Below are positions 16,824-25,745 of a stretch of 64,000 nucleotides of DNA, one piece after another. The position numbers were made by a program, and so were the translations under genes. Each line of letters begins with the position of its first letter. The stretch's first letter is position 1. The notes under the pieces are model-generated. The model was not told the DNA's origin and made no database searches. It was given only the letters and a program-made list of their open reading frames with translations. This DNA is from Methylobacterium terricola (GTDB lineage Bacteria; Pseudomonadota; Alphaproteobacteria; Rhizobiales; Beijerinckiaceae), in NCBI RefSeq assembly GCF_006151805.1, contig NZ_VDDA01000010.1:62001-126000 (forward strand). The letters are read 5' to 3'.

Positions 16824-17843
16824 ATGAACGCACCATCGAAAGTGCCCTTGCGCGCCGACGACGCCGCGACCTCCGACGCCCTGATCGAGGTCCGCGACCT
16901 CACGGTCGATTTCCTCGGCGGGCGAAAGCCGGTCCGGGCGGTCGGTGGCGTCGATTTCTCGATCCGGGCCGGCGAGGCCCTGGCGTTGCTCGGCGAATCG
17001 GGCTCCGGCAAGTCGGTGACCCTGCGCGCCCTGATGCGGCTCCTGCCGGAATCCCGCACCCGGATCGGCGGCCATCTCCGGGTCGACGGGCACGACGTGC
17101 TGAGCCTGAAGCGCCGGGCGCTCTCGGCCTATCGCGGCGGCACCGTCGCGATGATCTTCCAGGATCCCGGCCTCGCCCTCGATCCGGTCTACCGCATCGG
17201 CGACCAGATCGCCGAGGCCGTGATGCGCCACGAGGGCGTCTCCCGCGCCGCCGGCCGGGCGCGGGCGCTCGACTTGTTCGAGCGCGTCCACATCCCCTCG
17301 CCGGCCCGCCGCCTCGACGCCTATCCGCACGAGATGTCCGGCGGCATGCGCCAGCGCGCGATGATCGCGCTCGCGCTCGCCTGCCGGCCCAAGGTGCTGC
17401 TCGCCGACGAACCGACCACGGCGCTGGACGCCACGGTGCAGATCCAGATCCTGCTCCTCTTGCGCGAGCTGCAGCGCGACCTCGGCCTCGCGGTGATCTT
17501 CGTCACCCACGATGTCGGCGTGGCGGTGCAGGTCGCCGACCGGGTGGCGGTGATGTATGGCGGCCACCTCGTCGAGGTCGGGGCGAGCGGCGCGGTGATC
17601 GGCACCCCGGCCCATCCCTATACCCGGGGGCTGCTCGCCTCGCGCATCACCCCCGATTCGCCGAAGGGCGTGCGGCTCGCCACCATTCCGGGCTCGCCGC
17701 CGGACCTCGCCGACCCGCCGCCCGGCTGCCCGTTCGAACCACGCTGCAGCCTCGTCGTACCGGCCTGCCGCGAGCGCCTGCCGGTGCGGGTCGCGGTGTC
17801 GCCGGGCCATGCCGCGCGCTGCGTGCGGGTGGGCGAAGCCTGA
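16824..17843 (+). CDS. Peptide ABC transporter ATP-binding protein (DppD type)
   Basis: 339 residues from ATG 16824. Walker A is GESGSGKSV, the signature is MSGGMRQRAMIALAL, Walker B is VLLADEPTTALD, and the switch histidine is in VIFVTHDVGVA. The C-terminal motif PPGCPFEPRCSLVVPAC is the usual oligopeptide/dipeptide extension. It is the second ATPase of the peptide importer and the last gene of the operon; about 90 nt follow before the ferredoxin-like gene. Confidence 0.92.
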   Translation: MNAPSKVPLRADDAATSDALIEVRDLTVDFLGGRKPVRAVGGVDFSIRAGEALALLGESGSGKSVTLRALMRLLPESRTRIGGHLRVDGHDVLSLKRRALSAYRGGTVAMIFQDPGLALDPVYRIGDQIAEAVMRHEGVSRAAGRARALDLFERVHIPSPARRLDAYPHEMSGGMRQRAMIALALACRPKVLLADEPTTALDATVQIQILLLLRELQRDLGLAVIFVTHDVGVAVQVADRVAVMYGGHLVEVGASGAVIGTPAHPYTRGLLASRITPDSPKGVRLATIPGSPPDLADPPPGCPFEPRCSLVVPACRERLPVRVAVSPGHAARCVRVGEA

Positions 17844-17934
17844 TACGACGCCGCGTCATGCCACGTTGCGCCAGATCCGACCGGAGGTTAACTCCGGGTC
17901 GACGATCGGGCAGGCAGCGGGAGACCGGGACGCG

Positions 17935-18267
17935 GTGAGCAAGGCGGCGGTGACGAAACGTGGGCCGGCCAAGGCGGCGACGGCGCCCTTCGCCGAGATC
18001 GTGATGGTGTGCGCCAAGTGCGCCAAGCGCCAGGGCCTCGGTGCCAAGGCAGTCCGGGGCGGGCTGAAGCGCGCCCTCAAGGCGGAACACCGCGGCCGCA
18101 AGGTGCGGGTGGTCGAGACCGGGTGCCTCGGCCTGTGCCCGAAGCGCAGCCTGACGCTCGCCACCGCCGGCTCCCTCGGCGCCGGCCGCCTGCTGGTGCT
18201 GGATCCGGCCCTCGACCCCGCGGCGATGCTCGACGCCCTGCTGCCCGCGCGGGCGGAGGGGCCGTGA
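17935..18267 (+). CDS. Small thioredoxin-like [2Fe-2S] ferredoxin-domain protein
   Basis: 110 residues from GTG 17935. Cysteines 26 and 29 (VCAKCAKRQG) and 64 and 68 (TGCLGLCPKR) have the spacing of thioredoxin-like [2Fe-2S] proteins, although the family more often has a longer first spacing. The stop overlaps the GTG start of the next gene by GTGA, suggesting coupling to the HpnL-like membrane protein. The electron partner is unknown. Confidence 0.75.
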   Translation: MSKAAVTKRGPAKAATAPFAEIVMVCAKCAKRQGLGAKAVRGGLKRALKAEHRGRKVRVVETGCLGLCPKRSLTLATAGSLGAGRLLVLDPALDPAAMLDALLPARAEGP

Positions 18268-19322
18268 CGGCGCCGGCCTCCGCGGCGCGCCCGGGATTCG
18301 GACGCCGGCTGCTGCGGCGGGTGCCGCTCCTCGGAGCGGCCTTCGGCGTGGTGCTGGCCCTGTGGCTCGTCGCCTCGAACGATGTCGGGGCGGTGGCGGA
18401 CGCCTTCGGGCGGGTCGGGATCCTCGGCATCGTCGCGGTGGTGCTGGTGCGGGTCGCGATCATCGCCCTGTGCGGGCTGGCCTGGGCCCGGGTGCTCGCC
18501 GGGCTCGTCGCTGTCGGCGCCGGGCCGTTCGTGGTGCTGCGCTTCGTCCGCGAGGGCGTCAACGTGCTGCTGCCGGTCGCCTCGGTCGGCGGCGAGGTCC
18601 TGGGGGCGCGGCTCCTCACCTTCTGGGGCGTCGCGGGTGCGGCGAGCGCCGCCGGCATCCTGGTCGACATGTTCTTCCAGGTCGTCACCCAGGCCCTGTT
18701 CGCGCTGACCGGCGTGGTGCTGCTGTCGCGGATCGAGGGCGAGCAGGCCGCGACGCTGGCGGCCTGGTGCACCAAGGGGCTGGTCCTCACCGGCCTCGTG
18801 CTCGCCGCCTTCTTCGCGGTGCAACGCTACGGCGGCGCCGCCTTCGTCGAGCGCCGGGTGACGGCCCTCGCCCGGCGCTTCGCCGCCGAGGGCGGGACGG
18901 CGCCGCCCGGCGGCGGCGTGCAGGCGGCGCTCGACGCGGTCTGGGACCGCCGGCGATGGTGGCCCCTGATGCAAGGGATGCTGCTCCACCTCGCCGCCTG
19001 GTTCCTCGGCGCCCTGGAGATCTGGATCGCGCTCCAGTGCATCGGCATCCAAGGGGTGACCCTCGCCGAGGCGGTGGTGCTCGAATCCCTGAGCCAGGCG
19101 ATCAAGTCCGCCGCCTTCCCGGTCCCGAGCGGGCTTGGCGTGCAGGAGGGCGGCTTCGTGCTCCTCGGCAGCCTGTTCGGCATCGATCCGCACACGGCCC
19201 TCGCCCTTTCCCTGGTCAAGCGGGTGCCGGACGTGGTGCTCGGCCTGCCGGGATTGATGGCCTGGCAGGCAATCGAGGCCCGCCGCGGGCTGGTGGCGAA
19301 GGCGGTGCCGCCGGGGATCTAG
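18264..19322 (+). CDS. HpnL-like / lysylphosphatidylglycerol synthase TM-domain protein
   Basis: 352 residues with about eight hydrophobic helices. Motifs FVREGVNVLLPVASVGGEVLG and KSAAFPVPSGLGVQEGGFVL are typical of the flippase-like/LPG-synthase TM domain family, including the HpnL group linked to hopanoids in Rhizobiales. No catalytic aminoacyl-transfer domain is present, so lipid transport or flipping is more likely than lysyl transfer. No hopanoid genes are in this window, so the HpnL label rests on similarity of motifs only. Confidence 0.8.
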   Translation: MTAPASAARPGFGRRLLRRVPLLGAAFGVVLALWLVASNDVGAVADAFGRVGILGIVAVVLVRVAIIALCGLAWARVLAGLVAVGAGPFVVLRFVREGVNVLLPVASVGGEVLGARLLTFWGVAGAASAAGILVDMFFQVVTQALFALTGVVLLSRIEGEQAATLAAWCTKGLVLTGLVLAAFFAVQRYGGAAFVERRVTALARRFAAEGGTAPPGGGVQAALDAVWDRRRWWPLMQGMLLHLAAWFLGALEIWIALQCIGIQGVTLAEAVVLESLSQAIKSAAFPVPSGLGVQEGGFVLLGSLFGIDPHTALALSLVKRVPDVVLGLPGLMAWQAIEARRGLVAKAVPPGI

Positions 19323-19373
19323 CGCGCCGAAGCTTGGCTTCTGGCCGCACCATCGTCGAGGTGCGCCGACGTC

Positions 19374-19410
19374 GTCCCGCGGCCGCGCAGCGGAACCCGG
19401 GATCCATCGC
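19374..19410. repeat. Copy of interspersed 'gtcccg ... gggatcca' repeat
   Basis: The sequence around CCGGGATCC at 19398 resembles several other intergenic stretches in this window (45056-45100, 51095-51132, 56775-56850, 62151-62284). These are typical of the small mosaic repeats scattered between genes in Rhizobiales. This copy is degraded. Confidence 0.45.
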
Positions 19411-19519
19411 CGCTGACGGTTCAAGGCCGCTCGGCCCGCCTGCCGCCGCGTCCGGCCGCGCCGGCGATGAGTCGATCCGTGCGCCGCGTGACCTGAGCTG
19501 GCCCAGGTGATCGGCCCAG

Positions 19520-19534
19520 ACCCACGAAGTGGGT
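19520..19534 (-). terminator. Small hairpin at the end of the ankyrin gene
   Basis: ACCCAC at 19520-19525 pairs perfectly with GTGGGT at 19529-19534 over a 3-nt loop, just beyond the stop of the leftward ankyrin gene. The stem is short and the T-run is weak, so it is only a possible terminator. Confidence 0.4.
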
Positions 19535-19536
19535 TC

Positions 19537-20073
19537 TCACCCCGCCACCGCCCGGGCCAGCAGGTCCGGCGTATCCGGGGCGTTCATCGCCCGCGCCGCG
19601 GTTTCAGCGGTGTGGCCGCCGGCATCGCGGCGGGCCGGGTCGGCGCCGCGGGCAAGCAGCGTCTCCACCATCTCGACCCGATTGAACATCGCCGCTGTCA
19701 TCAGCGCGGTGCGGCCGTCCGGACCGGCACCGTCGATGGCCGCGCCACCGTCGAGGAGAGCCAGCACCACCGGCATCGCTCCCTTGAACGCCGCTGCGGC
19801 AAGAGGGGTCTGGCCGCGGTCGTTGGCGATCTCCGGATCGGCCTTGTGCGCCATCAGCACGCCGACCGTCTCGACATGGCCGTGGTAGGCGGCGAGCATC
19901 AGCAGCGTGTCGCCCTTGTCGTTGCGGAGGTTCGGCGGCAGGCCCATCCCGAGCAGGTCCGACAACTCGGCGTGATGGCCGAGCCGGGCGTACTGGAACA
20001 CCCGGCCCGCGAAGGCGATCGTATCCTCGTCCAGCGTCGGCAGCGCCGTCGCGCCCGGCTCCTCGTTCTGCAT
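19537..20073 (-). CDS. Ankyrin-repeat protein
   Basis: 178 residues with about three to four ankyrin repeats: NDKGDTLLMLAAYHGHVETV, NDRGQTPLAAAAFKGAMPVV and PDGRTALMTAAMFNRVEMVE, followed by a degenerate repeat. There is no signal peptide, so it is probably a cytoplasmic protein-binding adaptor. A partner is not apparent from the neighbours. The ribosome site is weak. Confidence 0.85.
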   Translation of the reverse strand: MQNEEPGATALPTLDEDTIAFAGRVFQYARLGHHAELSDLLGMGLPPNLRNDKGDTLLMLAAYHGHVETVGVLMAHKADPEIANDRGQTPLAAAAFKGAMPVVLALLDGGAAIDGAGPDGRTALMTAAMFNRVEMVETLLARGADPARRDAGGHTAETAARAMNAPDTPDLLARAVAG

Positions 20074-20327
20074 CGCACTCGCGTCCGTTCCGTCGGGTTC
20101 GTCTCGTTCGTCCCGGGCCCGGATATCGGGCGGGAGGGTCGGATGCCAAGAGGTGCCCGAGGGCGGCCGGCGGCGAGAGGCGACACCCGCACATCGTGCG
20201 GCAACGCATTAGCACCGCATTCACTACGCGCCCTGGAAAGAGCAGGGACAGTGCAAGTGTCGCATGGATGTTAGCACTGGTTCGGGCACTTAAACGGCGA
20301 GAGCGGGCCTTAACGCGAGACGCAGTC

Positions 20328-22697
20328 GTGACAACCCTCTACAATTGCATTATTGGAAATCACGACCTCAAGTTAGTTTTTCTCGCGGCGGTTGTATGCA
20401 ACCTCGCAGCTGCGACCAGCTTGACACTCCTCGATCACGCCCGGGTGAGCACCGGCAAGCCGCGCCGGCTCTGGCTCCTCACCGCCGCCCTGGCGGGCGG
20501 GACCGGGATCTGGGCCACCCACTTCATCGCCATGCTGGCCTTCTCGCCCGGGATCGCCTCGGCCTACGACCTCGGCCTGACCGGCCTATCCCTGATGATC
20601 GGGATCGGCATGACGGCGGGCGGCTTCTGGATCGCCCTGCGGCCGGGCCTGCCCGCTGCGGCCTGGATCGGCGGCGCGCAGATCGGCCTCGGCGTCGGCG
20701 CCATGCACTTCACGGGCATGGCGGCCTTCGAGGTCGCCGGCCGCGTCGCCTGGGATGCCGGCCTCGTCGCGGCGGCCCTCGCTGCCGGCGCCGGGCTCGG
20801 GAGCCTGGCGCTCGCCACGACCCTGCGGGACGGCTCGGTTCGGGTGAAGCTCACCGGCGGGCTCCTGATGGTCGCCGGCATCTGCGGCCTGCACTTCACC
20901 GCGATGGCCGCCGCCGTGATCGTGCCGGACCCGTCCGTCGCCCTGTCGGGCACCGCGGTGCCGGCGGAGATCCTGGCGGTGGCGGTGGCGCTCGCCAGCA
21001 GCACGATCCTGGTCCTGGCCTTCGCGGGTCTCTGGTTGCACCTGCGCGACGAGCGCCGCACCGCCCTGGAGAGCGACCGGATGCGCGGCCTCGCCAACGC
21101 CGCCGTCGAGGGGCTGGTCGTCTGCGACGGCGACCGCATCGTCACCGTCAACGACAGCTTCGCCGATCTCGTCGGCGTCGCCGCCGAGGCGCTCACCGGC
21201 GCGGCCCTGTCGGATTTCCTCGGCGGGGCGGCCGCCCCGCCATCGTGCGACGCCGAGATGCCCGAGGCGCCGCTGCGCCGGGCCGACGGGGTGACGATCC
21301 CGGTCGAGGTGATCCGCCGCGTCATCGATTTCGCCGGCCGGCCGCACGCGGCACTGGCGGTGCGCGATCTCCGGGCGCGCAAGCGCGCCGAGGCGCGCAT
21401 CGCCTATCTCGCCCATCACGACGCCCTCACCGGCGCACCGAACCGCACCAGCTTCAACGAGCGGCTGGCACAGGAGATCGCGCTCGCCCGGGCCGCCGGC
21501 CGGCCGCTCGCCGTGCTGTGCGCCGATCTCGATCGGTTCAAGGAGGTCAACGACCTGTTCGGCCACGCCGCCGGCGATGCCCTGTTGCGGGCTGTCTGCG
21601 CGGCGATCACCGGGGTGCTCGCCCCCGGCCAGATGCTCGCGCGGCTCGGCGGCGACGAGTTCGCCGTGCTGGCGCCGAACCTCGACGCCACCGCCGCCGA
21701 GGCCCTCGGCGAGGCGATCCTCGCCGCCCTGCGCCAGGCCGAGACCGGCCCAGCCGGAGCCATCGCGGCAGCGAGCCTCGGCATCGCGCTCTTCCCGCAT
21801 GACGGCGAGGACCCCGAGAGCCTGATGGTCCAGGCCGATACCGCCCTCTACCGCGCCAAGCAGGAGGGCCGTGGCCGCCTGCGCTTCTACGAGGCGCGGA
21901 TGGGCCTGCAGGTGCGGGAGCGGCGCCAGATCGAGCACGACCTGCGCCACGCGGTCGAGCGCGGCGAGCTCAAGGTGTTCTACCAGCCCCAGACCCGCAT
22001 CGACAGCGGCGAGGCGGTCGGCTTCGAGGCGCTGCTGCGCTGGCAGCACCCGGAGCGCGGGACGGTGCCGCCGAACCTGTTCATTCCGATCGCCGAGGAG
22101 ACCGGCAGCATCCTGCCCATCGGCGAGTGGGTGCTGCGCGAGACCTGCCGCGAGGCAGCCACCTGGGAGAAGCCCCTGCGCATCGCCGTCAACGTCTCGG
22201 CGGTCCAGCTCCACGCCCCGGGCTTCGCGGAGCTGGTCCACGAGGTCCTGTTCACCACCGGCCTCGCTCCCGCCCGGCTCGAGCTCGAGATCACCGAGAC
22301 GGCGCTGATCCGCGACCTGCCGCGGGCGCTCGCGACCCTGCGGCGGATCAAGGCGCTGGGGGTACGGATCGCGATGGACGATTTCGGCACCGGGTACTCG
22401 TCGCTGTCGAACCTGCGCGCCTTCCCGTTCGACAAGATCAAGATCGATTCCTCCTTCACCCGCTCGGTCGATACAAGCGAGCAGGCCGCCACCATCGTGC
22501 GCACGGTGCTGGGCCTCGGCCGGGGCCTGGGGCTCCCGGTCCTGGCGGAGGGCGTCGAGACCTCGGCCGAGCTGGCCTTCCTCGGCGCGGAGGCCTGCCA
22601 CGAGGCGCAAGGCTACCTCCTCGGCCGCCCGGCGCCGATCGGCGCCTTCGGCCACCTCACCGCCGGCCGGCTGCGGGCGGCGGAGGATGCGGCCTGA
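20328..22697 (+). CDS. MHYT-PAS-GGDEF-EAL c-di-GMP signalling protein
   Basis: 789 residues from GTG 20328 (VTTLYNCIIGNHD is a usual start of the family). An N-terminal MHYT sensor of seven helices carries the variant motifs THFIAML, MHFTGMA and LHFTAMA, which may bind copper and sense oxygen, CO or NO. A short PAS follows, then GGDEF (motif at residues 441-445) and EAL (motif at 567-569, with DDFGTGYSSL intact). No RxxD inhibitory site precedes GGDEF. Both the cyclase and phosphodiesterase motifs look catalytically complete. The inner membrane is the expected location. Confidence 0.92.
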   Translation: MTTLYNCIIGNHDLKLVFLAAVVCNLAAATSLTLLDHARVSTGKPRRLWLLTAALAGGTGIWATHFIAMLAFSPGIASAYDLGLTGLSLMIGIGMTAGGFWIALRPGLPAAAWIGGAQIGLGVGAMHFTGMAAFEVAGRVAWDAGLVAAALAAGAGLGSLALATTLRDGSVRVKLTGGLLMVAGICGLHFTAMAAAVIVPDPSVALSGTAVPAEILAVAVALASSTILVLAFAGLWLHLRDERRTALESDRMRGLANAAVEGLVVCDGDRIVTVNDSFADLVGVAAEALTGAALSDFLGGAAAPPSCDAEMPEAPLRRADGVTIPVEVIRRVIDFAGRPHAALAVRDLRARKRAEARIAYLAHHDALTGAPNRTSFNERLAQEIALARAAGRPLAVLCADLDRFKEVNDLFGHAAGDALLRAVCAAITGVLAPGQMLARLGGDEFAVLAPNLDATAAEALGEAILAALRQAETGPAGAIAAASLGIALFPHDGEDPESLMVQADTALYRAKQEGRGRLRFYEARMGLQVRERRQIEHDLRHAVERGELKVFYQPQTRIDSGEAVGFEALLRWQHPERGTVPPNLFIPIAEETGSILPIGEWVLRETCREAATWEKPLRIAVNVSAVQLHAPGFAELVHEVLFTTGLAPARLELEITETALIRDLPRALATLRRIKALGVRIAMDDFGTGYSSLSNLRAFPFDKIKIDSSFTRSVDTSEQAATIVRTVLGLGRGLGLPVLAEGVETSAELAFLGAEACHEAQGYLLGRPAPIGAFGHLTAGRLRAAEDAA

Positions 22698-22793
22698 AAC
22701 GGGCCGTGCGGGTTGGCAGGCGGCGGCTTGAGGCGGCATAAGCCTGGCCGAGGGGCCGCCCCCGGCCCTCCCCGCTTACCGAGACGAGACCCC

Positions 22794-24419
22794 ATGACCG
22801 TCAAGGCCGTCGCCACGCAGCCCTTCCCCGACCAGAAGCCCGGCACCTCGGGCCTGCGCAAGAAGGTGCCGGTCTTCCGACAGCCCCATTACGTCGAGAA
22901 CTTCGTCCAGGCGATCGTCGACTGCCTGCCGGACCGCGCCGGCACCACCCTGGTGATCGGCGGCGACGGACGCTTCCTCAACCGCGAGGTGGTGCAGACG
23001 ACCCTGAAGATCGCGGCGGCGAACGGCTTCTCGCGCCTCCTGGTCGGCCGCGGCGGCCTGCTCTCGACCCCGGCGGCCTCCTGCGTGATCCGCAAGTCCG
23101 GGGCGATCGGCGGCGTCGTGCTCTCGGCGAGCCACAATCCCGGCGGGCCCGATGGCGATTTCGGCATCAAGTTCAACGGCCGCAACGGCGGCCCGGCGCC
23201 CGAGCCGGTGACCGAGGCGATCTTTGCCCGCACCAAGGTCATCACCGAGTACCGCATCGTCGAGGCCGACGACATCGACCTCGACACGCTCGGCGACGTG
23301 CGCCTCGGCGAGGCCACCGTCACGGTGATCGATCCGGTCGCGGACTACGCCGCGCTGATGGAGACGCTGGTCGATTTCGGGGCGATCGCGGCCCTGTTCC
23401 GCTCCGGCTTCCGGATGCGCTTCGACGCGATGAGCGCCGTGACCGGCCCCTACGCGGTGGAGATCCTGGAGCGGCGCCTCGGTGCCCCCGCCGGCACGGT
23501 GGTCAATGCCGAGCCGCTGCCCGATTTCGGCGGCCACCACCCGGACCCGAACCCGGTCCACGCCGCCGACCTGATGGCGCTGATGACCGGCCCGGACGCA
23601 CCCGATTTCGGCGCGGCGTCCGACGGCGACGGCGACCGCAACATGATCGTCGCCCCCCACCTCTTCGTCACCCCGAGCGACAGCCTGGCGATCCTCGCCG
23701 CCCACGCCCATCTGGCGCCCGGCTATCATGGCGGCCTGGCCGGCGTCGCCCGCTCGATGCCGACGAGCCGCGCCGCCGACCGGGTCGCCGCGCGCTTGGG
23801 CATCCCGGCCTTCGAGACCCCGACCGGGTGGAAGTTCTTCGGCAACCTGCTCGATGCCGGGCGGATCACGCTGTGCGGCGAGGAGAGCGCCGGCACCGGC
23901 TCGAACCACGTGCGCGAGAAGGACGGGCTGTGGGCGGTGCTGCTCTGGCTCAACCTGCTCGCCGCGACGAAGACGCCCGCCGATCAGGTGGTGCGCGACC
24001 ATTGGGCGACCTACGGCCGCGACTACTACGCCCGCCACGATTACGAGGAGGTGGAGAGCGCCGCCGCCGAGGGCCTGATGCGCGCGCTTCGCGAGACGCT
24101 CGCCGGGCTGCCGGGGCGGAGCGTCGGCGGTCTGACCGTCGAGGCCGCGGACGACTTCGCCTATACCGACCCGGTCGACGGCTCGGTGACGGCACGCCAG
24201 GGCGTGCGGATCCTGTTCCGCGAGGATGCCCGCGTGGTGTTCCGGCTCTCGGGCACCGGCACGGTCGGGGCGACCCTCCGGGTCTATCTCGAGCGCTTCT
24301 CGAAGGACCGACTCGATGCGCCGACCGCCGAGATGCTGGCCCCGGTCGTCGCCGCCGCCGAGGCGATCGCCGGGATCGCGCAGCATACCGGCCGCACCGA
24401 GCCGTCGGTGGTGACGTAG
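22794..24419 (+). CDS. pgm: Alpha-D-glucose phosphate-specific phosphoglucomutase
   Basis: 541 residues, normal length for Pgm. The phosphoserine loop is LSASHNPGG with Ser 113. The metal loop is DGDGDRNMI, the sugar-binding loop is CGEESAGTGS, and the C-terminal phosphate site is LSGTGTVGATLR. It interconverts glucose 1-phosphate and glucose 6-phosphate for glycogen, trehalose and exopolysaccharide pathways. It is a single gene, with a long palindrome in the spacer behind it. Confidence 0.95.
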   Translation: MTVKAVATQPFPDQKPGTSGLRKKVPVFRQPHYVENFVQAIVDCLPDRAGTTLVIGGDGRFLNREVVQTTLKIAAANGFSRLLVGRGGLLSTPAASCVIRKSGAIGGVVLSASHNPGGPDGDFGIKFNGRNGGPAPEPVTEAIFARTKVITEYRIVEADDIDLDTLGDVRLGEATVTVIDPVADYAALMETLVDFGAIAALFRSGFRMRFDAMSAVTGPYAVEILERRLGAPAGTVVNAEPLPDFGGHHPDPNPVHAADLMALMTGPDAPDFGAASDGDGDRNMIVAPHLFVTPSDSLAILAAHAHLAPGYHGGLAGVARSMPTSRAADRVAARLGIPAFETPTGWKFFGNLLDAGRITLCGEESAGTGSNHVREKDGLWAVLLWLNLLAATKTPADQVVRDHWATYGRDYYARHDYEEVESAAAEGLMRALRETLAGLPGRSVGGLTVEAADDFAYTDPVDGSVTARQGVRILFREDARVVFRLSGTGTVGATLRVYLERFSKDRLDAPTAEMLAPVVAAAEAIAGIAQHTGRTEPSVVT

Positions 24420-24486
24420 GTCCCTCGACAGCCCTCCCCGTCGCGGCGCAGGGCCGTCCGGGGACACCAGATGGCGTGGTTTCCTC

Positions 24487-24522
24487 CTCTCCCCGACGGA
24501 TCCCGGGATCCGTCGGGGAGAG
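24487..24522. repeat. 36-bp perfect palindrome
   Basis: The 18-bp arms, centred on CCC/GGG at 24504/24505 (arm CTCTCCCCGACGGATCCC), are fully complementary with no loop. It lies between pgm and the nuclease operon. It may act as a terminator or be an inserted palindromic repeat. The rest of the spacer 24420-24674 contains no gene. Confidence 0.8.
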
Positions 24523-24674
24523 AAGAGGGCCCGTGCCTCGTCTGACACCCAACTTTCCCCGGCCAGCCCTCTCCCGCAGAGGAAGGAGGGTTGAGGCCGA
24601 GCCGGTCCCGCGTCACGGAAAACACCCTTCCACCGCCGCCGGCCACACAACCCCCTGGCCAAGACCGGCAACCT

Positions 24675-25745
24675 GTGCTGGATATCCCTGCGTCACTGCC
24701 GTGGAACGCCCCGTGCGTCGTCGGCCAAGCCCGGGGATGCGGTCTCATCTTGCGCAGGTCCGGAGAGAGCACAGCCACCGGCCGGCCGCGGCTGACGCCG
24801 GAGGCGTTCGCCGAGCGTGTCGGCGCGCTCGGGCCCGGCGGGCGGATCGCGGTGATCGGCCTGACGCGCGACGGCGTCGGTGACGCGCTGGCGGCGGGCG
24901 AGATCGGCCGCGGCGTGCTGCTGGTCGCCGCCGGGGAGGCGCGCCACCCCCGGGCGGTGATCGACCGCCTGCTCGACGACCTCGCCGATGTGGCGCTCGC
25001 CCGCTGGCCGGACTGGCCGGAGCGGGACGGGACCGCGCCCGACGTCTCGCATCCCTGGCTCAAGGCGGCGGCGAAACGCGCGGCGGCCGGGCTTCGGCCG
25101 CGGTTCCGGCGGGTGGCACCGGCGCTCGAATTCGGCCAGCTCCTCCAGGCGATCGAGGCCGCCAGCGTGATCCTGGTGGCGGAGGTCGATCCGGCGGCGC
25201 CGGCGCGGGCCGCCCCGGTGATCGAGGCGCTGGAATGGTGCGCCGGGCACGGCGCCGCTTGCGTCCTGGCCCTGCCGGCGGTGCCGCCCGACGCCCCGCC
25301 CTACGACCGGATCCTCTACGGCGCCTGCGAGATCGGCCGCGCCGCGAGCCCGGCCGCCGCGCGCTTCATCCCGTCGCGCTCGCGGGCCCACCCGGCCAGT
25401 GCGAGCGAGCAGCGGGTCGAGGCGGCGCTCGCCCGGGACCCGGAACTCGCCGGCCTGTTCACCGGCAACGAGGTGGTGACGGTGAAGGGCGACGGCCGGC
25501 AGCCCCGGGTCGACCTCGTCTGCCGGGAGCACCGCGTCGTCGTCGAGATCGACGGGCCGGAGCACCAGGGCAACCCGAAATTCGCCGAGGACCGCCACCG
25601 CGATTACGAGTTGCTGGTCGCCGGCTACCTCGTGCTGCGCCTCACCAACGCGCAGGTCGCCGACGACCTGCCCTACGCGATCGAGAAGATCCGTCGGGTC
25701 GTCCGGCTGCGCCGCCCCATCCCCGCCGGAGAGACGATCCGATGA
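24675..25745 (+). CDS. DUF559/Vsr-like nuclease-domain protein (first gene of three-gene system)
   Basis: About 356 residues from GTG 24675; the frame is open back to 24591 but has no better start. The C-terminal domain (about 240-345) has the DUF559/Vsr-type restriction-endonuclease fold pattern: Glu 245 or 249 in SEQRVEAAL, Asp 280 in RVDLVCREH, Glu 291 and Asp 293 in VVVEIDGPEHQ, then AGYLVLRLTNAQV. The N-terminal 235 residues are unassigned and include a Rossmann-like GGRIAVIGLTRDGVGDAL. The stop overlaps the next start by ATGA. It probably cuts or nicks DNA with the two following gene products. The catalytic activity is inferred. Confidence 0.75.
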   Translation: MLDIPASLPWNAPCVVGQARGCGLILRRSGESTATGRPRLTPEAFAERVGALGPGGRIAVIGLTRDGVGDALAAGEIGRGVLLVAAGEARHPRAVIDRLLDDLADVALARWPDWPERDGTAPDVSHPWLKAAAKRAAAGLRPRFRRVAPALEFGQLLQAIEAASVILVAEVDPAAPARAAPVIEALEWCAGHGAACVLALPAVPPDAPPYDRILYGACEIGRAASPAAARFIPSRSRAHPASASEQRVEAALARDPELAGLFTGNEVVTVKGDGRQPRVDLVCREHRVVVEIDGPEHQGNPKFAEDRHRDYELLVAGYLVLRLTNAQVADDLPYAIEKIRRVVRLRRPIPAGETIR

